DNA from: Planctobacterium sp047947135 | GTDB lineage: Bacteria; Pseudomonadota; Gammaproteobacteria; Enterobacterales; Alteromonadaceae | Reading direction: 5' to 3' | DNA: 64,000 nt | NCBI GenBank assembly: GCA_047947135.1 | Contig: CP170457.1 | Span: 2,232,001 to 2,296,000 of the forward strand | Shown: positions 61,043-64,000 of the stretch, in pieces | How the letters are laid out: the number at the start of each line of letters is the position of its first letter | Position numbering within the stretch: the first letter of the stretch is position 1 | Notes under the pieces: generated by a model | What the model saw: the letters and a program-made list of their open reading frames with translations, nothing else | Told to the model about the DNA's origin: nothing | Databases searched by the model: none | Translations under genes and position numbers: made by a program

Positions 61043-61651
61043 ATGTTGTGCAGAATTTATAAGCATATTGGAGTGTTGCTCATCTCTGGCTTAGTCCCCC
61101 TAAGTTTTGCAGGAGAATCTGAAAGCCACCATACAATGGATGTCAAACCTTTGAACTCGCAGCAATCCGAGCTAGAGGAGGTTGTACAGCTCAAGTCAAT
61201 CGCAACAGAGACTCAGTTTATAAACGAAGTGAGGGCATTATCAAGTGAGGTCATTTATCGGCATAAATCGGGTATTGAAAAATACAACGTTTCCAGGTCC
61301 GGCGAGAGCGGCAGAGACGAAGATGCCGACATTTCAGTGCGCCTAAATGCATTTCAGAAAGTCCACTCAGGGATAAAGGTTCAGGATGTTAGCCTTGAAC
61401 ATTTGAAAATTATCGAAGTCACCTACCAGGATGGCCTGAATATCGAGGATACCCTTCTAAAGCAGGTATTACTGAGAGGAGGGCCATATGGTCGGGATCG
61501 TGCCACGCTGTTCTTTGACGAATCTACTGCGACGTTAATTTTTGAGAAAAACGCCAGGCGTTATGTTTTGGAAGTTGATTTAGCTGAGAATAGAGGGCGG
61601 GTGGCAGTGAAGAAGTTGCTTATAGTGGGCAATCCGGTAGTGCTAGAGTAA
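61043..61651 (+). CDS. Secreted protein of unknown function
   Basis: 202-aa protein with a good ribosome site (AAGGATAAATGA) and an N-terminal signal peptide (CRIYKHIGVLLISGLVPLSFAG). The mature part is charged and helical in its first half (SQQSELEEVVQLKSIATETQFINEV), with a Ser/Gly/Asp-rich loop (SRSGESGRDEDAD), and ends in strands (RDRATLFFDESTATLIFE, RYVLEVDLAENRGRVAVKKLLIVG). No family recognised. Flanked by AT-rich DNA; probably horizontally acquired. Confidence 0.6.
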   Translation: MLCRIYKHIGVLLISGLVPLSFAGESESHHTMDVKPLNSQQSELEEVVQLKSIATETQFINEVRALSSEVIYRHKSGIEKYNVSRSGESGRDEDADISVRLNAFQKVHSGIKVQDVSLEHLKIIEVTYQDGLNIEDTLLKQVLLRGGPYGRDRATLFFDESTATLIFEKNARRYVLEVDLAENRGRVAVKKLLIVGNPVVLE

Positions 61652-61818
61652 ATCAGCAAATACCTTCTGAATAGCACTGCAAGTGATTGGCTTAGTATTG
61701 CTATTTCAACACAGGTCGCTGTCAGCAAACCTGACCTTGTTGAACCATAGTGACTCATTCTAAGCTATACTGTTAGTGGTAGTATTAAGTAGGATTAAAT
61801 CCGCAATAGGTGTTTCAT

Positions 61819-62034
61819 ATGGCAATGGTCAAAAAAAGTATCACAGTAACTGATCAGCAAGAACAGTGGATGCAAAAGCAGCTCGCCACTGGTAACTATG
61901 CAAGTGATAGTGAGTTATTGCGGGACCTAATAAGAAAAGAGCAGCAACGGAATGCTGATATAGAAGTCATACGACGTAAGCTTATTGAAGCCGAACAGAT
62001 GGCTTCTCAGACCGTTCACCCTAGGAAATATTAG
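61819..62034 (+). CDS. parD: ParD-type antitoxin
   Basis: 71-aa antitoxin starting at ATG 61819 (MAMVKKSITVTDQQEQWMQKQ); an in-frame GTG lies 9 bases upstream. The N-terminal ribbon-helix-helix (KKSITVTDQQEQWMQKQLATGNYASDSELLRDLI, about 4-37) is that of ParD, and a short acidic/basic C-terminal tail is expected to bind ParE. The partner toxin gene downstream (62062) is truncated, so the antitoxin is orphaned. Confidence 0.85.
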   Translation: MAMVKKSITVTDQQEQWMQKQLATGNYASDSELLRDLIRKEQQRNADIEVIRRKLIEAEQMASQTVHPRKY

Positions 62035-62061
62035 CTAGCTTTAAAGAAGAAGCACATCAAA

Positions 62062-62163
62062 GTGGCAAGCTATAAACTTAGTGTTAAATCCGAGGAAGAT
62101 TTAAAGCGTATTTGGCTTTACGGCCTTGAAGTCTTAAGAAATGGTGGCCCGACCCTGACTTGA
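62062..62163 (+). pseudogene. parE: Truncated ParE toxin gene
   Basis: From GTG 62062 the frame reads MASYKLSVKSEEDLKRIWLYGLEVL, the first helix-strand of ParE/RelE-type toxins. About residue 27 the sequence becomes a tRNA 3' end and stops at 62161-62163. Functional ParE is about 95-100 aa, so the toxin is lost. The break coincides with the island boundary, so insertion of the island, or its excision scar, is the likely cause. Confidence 0.72.
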
Positions 62164-62197
62164 ACAGGGGACCTGCCGATTATGAGTCGGATGCTCA
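62142..62197 (-). tRNA. 3' fragment of a CAU-anticodon tRNA (attachment-site-like)
   Basis: Minus-strand sequence contains the D-stem end GAGC, anticodon loop CTCATAA (CAU, Met or Ile2 type), T arm CCCTG-TTCAAGT-CAGGG, 3' acceptor strand TCGGGCC and ACCA. The 5' part (acceptor 5' strand, most of the D arm) is absent; upstream sequence does not match a tRNA. This is a partial duplicate such as is left at one end of an element integrated into a tRNA gene. It lies directly before the recombinase gene and inside parE. Confidence 0.8.
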
Positions 62198-62216
62198 TTT
62201 AACACCCTGATCTAAG

Positions 62217-62232
62217 CTTACTAATAGTTACT
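62217..62232. repeat. First copy of a TTACTAA-GTTACT repeat
   Basis: CTTACTAATAGTTACT; a nearly identical copy lacking TA is at 62307-62320. Both lie between the tRNA fragment and the recombinase start, so they may be arm-type recombinase sites or part of the promoter region. Confidence 0.35.
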
Positions 62233-62306
62233 GTAAAGTGTTCTTGAAGTATTAAAAGTGATTTTGAAAAATAGGTGATTGACTTTATGTAACCCCCGTA
62301 CTATTA

Positions 62307-62320
62307 CTTACTAAGTTACT
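62307..62320. repeat. Second copy of the TTACTAA-GTTACT repeat
   Basis: CTTACTAAGTTACT, 12 bases before the recombinase start. It contains the small palindrome ACTTA-C-TAAGT from 62306, so it could bind a dimer. Confidence 0.35.
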
Positions 62321-62331
62321 AGGGAGGGGGA

Positions 62332-63840
62332 ATGGCTAGATCACAACAATCTGCGGTTGCTAAACATCATGTAGTAGTGATCCAGAACATTGCAGGTTCA
62401 ACTGAATTAAAAATTCCTGCTCTGTATATCAAAGTAGGCGATCAAACGGTGTTGGTTCATTCATTGGTTGATTACTTCCTTGCATATCCTACGCGTAGCT
62501 TGAATTGGAAGCGCAAAGTCTCTAGAGCATTGGGGTTGTTTTACGACTTTTGTATCTCATACAACCTTGTCCGCCAATCATCACAAACTTTTAACTTTCA
62601 TAAACGATTGATTAGAAAGTTTGCTTTGTCTTTATATAAGGGAACAATTGACGTTGAAGATCATCGTGACAAGTTAAATTTGTATTGGCCTCCCGCGAGT
62701 ATGATAAGCACGAAATCAATATTGTCAGCACTACAAACGTTTATTGATTGGTGTGAAGTTGAAGGAGTAATAGAGCCACAGCCAAGTAACGTCCCAACTC
62801 ACCCGCGAGATGAAAGAACAACTTTGCGTTTCTTATACCAAGCTGTAAAAGCAAAGGCCTTCATGTTCCTATCTCATACAGTGACTACATCTGAATTGGC
62901 GCGAGGAATCGCAGATAAGCAAGCTAATAAAATTATAGATTTAGGAGTAAACCAAAAAGCTTGTGGTGAGGCTAAAAAATTTCCAACTGAGCTTGTTAGC
63001 CCATTAATGAAATACGGTTTTATAAAAAAAGAGAGTGCTACATTACCTGAGGAAAGAGAAGACCTAACAGCCAAGATGATTACTTTGCTACTGTTATTTG
63101 GTGGCACAAGAATCAGCGAGCCATTTCATATCTGGTATAACGACGTAGTTCCTCAATTTGATGGCTCATGTAAAGTCTTATTGCGGCACCCATCCGAAGC
63201 CTATACTGACATGGTTGGAGAGCAAAAAATGTTGCGTCGAACCTATTTGGCACAACGAAACTTAAAACCAAGAAATGATGATAGAAATTCTAAGAGTTAC
63301 AAGGCAGGTTGGAAAAACTTAAAAGTTGATAGCACATTATCAGCTCCTGTTTTTTTCATTCATCCTTCTGCTGAATCCTTGTTTCGGGAGATGTATATAT
63401 ATTATTTAAGCTATCGTGAGCGGCTCATGAAAAGTTATACCGATAGATGTGGAACAGATCACCCATTTCTGTTTGTGAAGCAAACTGGCAACGCAGGAGA
63501 ACCATATAGTATCAAAGCCTATCAAGACGCCTTAAAACGTGCATACAAGCGCTTAGAGAAGCGATTAGGTAGACCAGTCAAATACGGAAAGCTTGAGGGT
63601 ACATCTCCGCATGGCCCACGGCATTTTTATGGTCAGATGCTGGCTGAATCAGGAGTGCCACCAAAAATCATTCAGAACAGCCTCAGGCATCGTAGTGTGC
63701 TTTCTCAAGGCATATACACTGAGCCAACCTTTGATCACGTTACGCGCGAACTAGAAAAAGCTAGACACTTAATAGAGATAAATGGTTGTACATCGTTGGG
63801 CAAGCCAGGCGCAGATGAGTTGGAGTGGAAGCATGACTGA
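62332..63840 (+). CDS. Tyrosine recombinase, GmtY-like
   Basis: 502-aa site-specific recombinase starting at ATG 62332 with a strong ribosome site (AGGGAGGGGG). The catalytic domain (about 240-470) keeps Arg260 in FGGTRISEP, His427 and Arg430 in SPHGPRHFYG, His453 in LRHRSVL, and the nucleophile Tyr462 in GIYTEP. The N-terminal half (about 1-180) is a helical SAM-like core-binding domain. From memory, size, the HGPRHFYG motif and overlap with a following gene fit GmtY recombinases of gamma-mobile-trio islands; this was not checked. The stop overlaps the next start by 8 bases. Confidence 0.82.
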   Translation: MARSQQSAVAKHHVVVIQNIAGSTELKIPALYIKVGDQTVLVHSLVDYFLAYPTRSLNWKRKVSRALGLFYDFCISYNLVRQSSQTFNFHKRLIRKFALSLYKGTIDVEDHRDKLNLYWPPASMISTKSILSALQTFIDWCEVEGVIEPQPSNVPTHPRDERTTLRFLYQAVKAKAFMFLSHTVTTSELARGIADKQANKIIDLGVNQKACGEAKKFPTELVSPLMKYGFIKKESATLPEEREDLTAKMITLLLLFGGTRISEPFHIWYNDVVPQFDGSCKVLLRHPSEAYTDMVGEQKMLRRTYLAQRNLKPRNDDRNSKSYKAGWKNLKVDSTLSAPVFFIHPSAESLFREMYIYYLSYRERLMKSYTDRCGTDHPFLFVKQTGNAGEPYSIKAYQDALKRAYKRLEKRLGRPVKYGKLEGTSPHGPRHFYGQMLAESGVPPKIIQNSLRHRSVLSQGIYTEPTFDHVTRELEKARHLIEINGCTSLGKPGADELEWKHD

Positions 63841-64000
63841 AGGAGCTATCTGCGGATTAACAGATGAAACAGCGATTAGCTTTTTGGCCTTACAGCATAA
63901 TCCTGTTGATCAGGGTGTTATTGATTATTTACATGGTCGATATGAAGAAGATGATGAATTCTTGCCACTAGTTGAAGTGCTAACCTTCAGAGGGGAATTA
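63833..64000 (+). CDS. Unidentified protein, 3' end outside the window (possible GmtZ)
   Basis: ATG 63833 lies within the last codons of the recombinase gene, and the frame stays open to the end of the window (56 codons). It reads MTEGAICGLTDETAISFLAL then QHNPVDQGVIDYLHGRYEEDDEF. The overlap suggests translational coupling with the recombinase. If the island is a gamma-mobile-trio element, this would be the second gene of the trio; the visible fragment is too short to decide. Confidence 0.6.
   Translation, partial: MTEGAICGLTDETAISFLALQHNPVDQGVIDYLHGRYEEDDEFLPLVEVLTFRGEL

Larger units (their letters stand above)
62142..64000. mobile_element. Left end of an integrated genomic island, continuing past the window
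   Basis: The boundary is set by the tRNA 3' fragment that cuts off parE. A tyrosine recombinase gene (62332) and an overlapping second gene (63833) follow, both rightward, and the composition is AT-rich. The right end and the intact tRNA copy are not in this window. Confidence 0.7.

Noticed and set aside
1..64000. CRISPR array, insertion sequence or complete prophage
   Set aside because: No regularly spaced repeats, transposase genes or phage structural genes were seen in any frame.

Overview
The window is chromosomal DNA of a marine gammaproteobacterium, most likely of the Alteromonadales (Alteromonadaceae-like). I infer this from the gene set (glnE, hldE, lpxL-type acyltransferase, tcpQ-domain protein, TonB-dependent receptor beside a TPR-sulfotransferase, acpH, DUF3081), moderate GC content and protein style. 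The exact genus cannot be fixed from sequence reading alone. No rRNA, CRISPR array or insertion sequence was seen. The only tRNA sequence is a 3' fragment.

Layout. 0-7.2 kb: end of a mercaptopyruvate sulfurtransferase gene, a PCu(A)C copper chaperone, a DSD1-type PLP enzyme, an unknown membrane protein, a metallo-hydrolase/periplasmic binding protein pair, and a leftward VOC - DUF4199 - membrane-anchored LuxR group. 7.3-14.1 kb: a two-component system followed by an HD-GYP protein, an LbtU-like outer-membrane barrel and a duplicated-domain lipoprotein. A shared 14-bp palindrome (TTAYCAWWTGRTAA) lies in front of the regulator, barrel and lipoprotein genes, with a weaker copy before the HD-GYP gene, suggesting one local regulon. 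14.1-16.8 kb: a TPR response regulator, a small conserved-looking ORF and a gene-poor stretch with a perfect 21-bp inverted repeat. 16.8-30.6 kb: HDAC-like deacetylase, WYL regulator, Kef-type antiporter, AcpH, thymidine kinase, small proteins, a chemoreceptor, a five-PAS hybrid kinase, an LpxL-type acyltransferase and a TcpQ-domain protein. 30.6-34.5 kb: glnE and a DUF350 protein.

34.6-36.9 kb is accessory: an orphan ArsR regulator, a decayed integron-integrase C-terminus (lost catalytic Arg, premature stop, missing N-terminal two thirds), a YefM/YoeB toxin-antitoxin pair and a small lipoprotein gene between two attC-like sites. This looks like the remnant of a chromosomal integron. 37-40.4 kb: hldE, an epimerase homologue that has lost its catalytic Tyr and Lys, and a peroxiredoxin-glutaredoxin fusion. 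40.4-46 kb: a LysR regulator with a clean operator faces an acyl-CoA dehydrogenase, SDR, APH-like kinase, phosphatase, SDR operon, a set reminiscent of 4-hydroxyacyl-CoA catabolism. 46-54.1 kb: a lytic transglycosylase, then a leftward nitrilase, TonB receptor, TPR-sulfotransferase, MFS unit that looks like an uptake/modification locus. 54.4-60.5 kb: two large secreted hydrolases (SxxK serine hydrolase and S8 protease) converge on a terminator.

60.5-64 kb is AT-rich accessory DNA: a secreted protein of unknown function, a parD antitoxin, a parE toxin gene cut off after about 25 codons by the 3' part of a CAU-anticodon tRNA, and then a tyrosine recombinase whose 3' end overlaps another gene running off the window. 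This is the left boundary of an integrated island. The recombinase resembles, from memory, the GmtY recombinase of gamma-mobile-trio islands, which would make the DNA beyond the right edge the best place to look for defence or toxin cargo.
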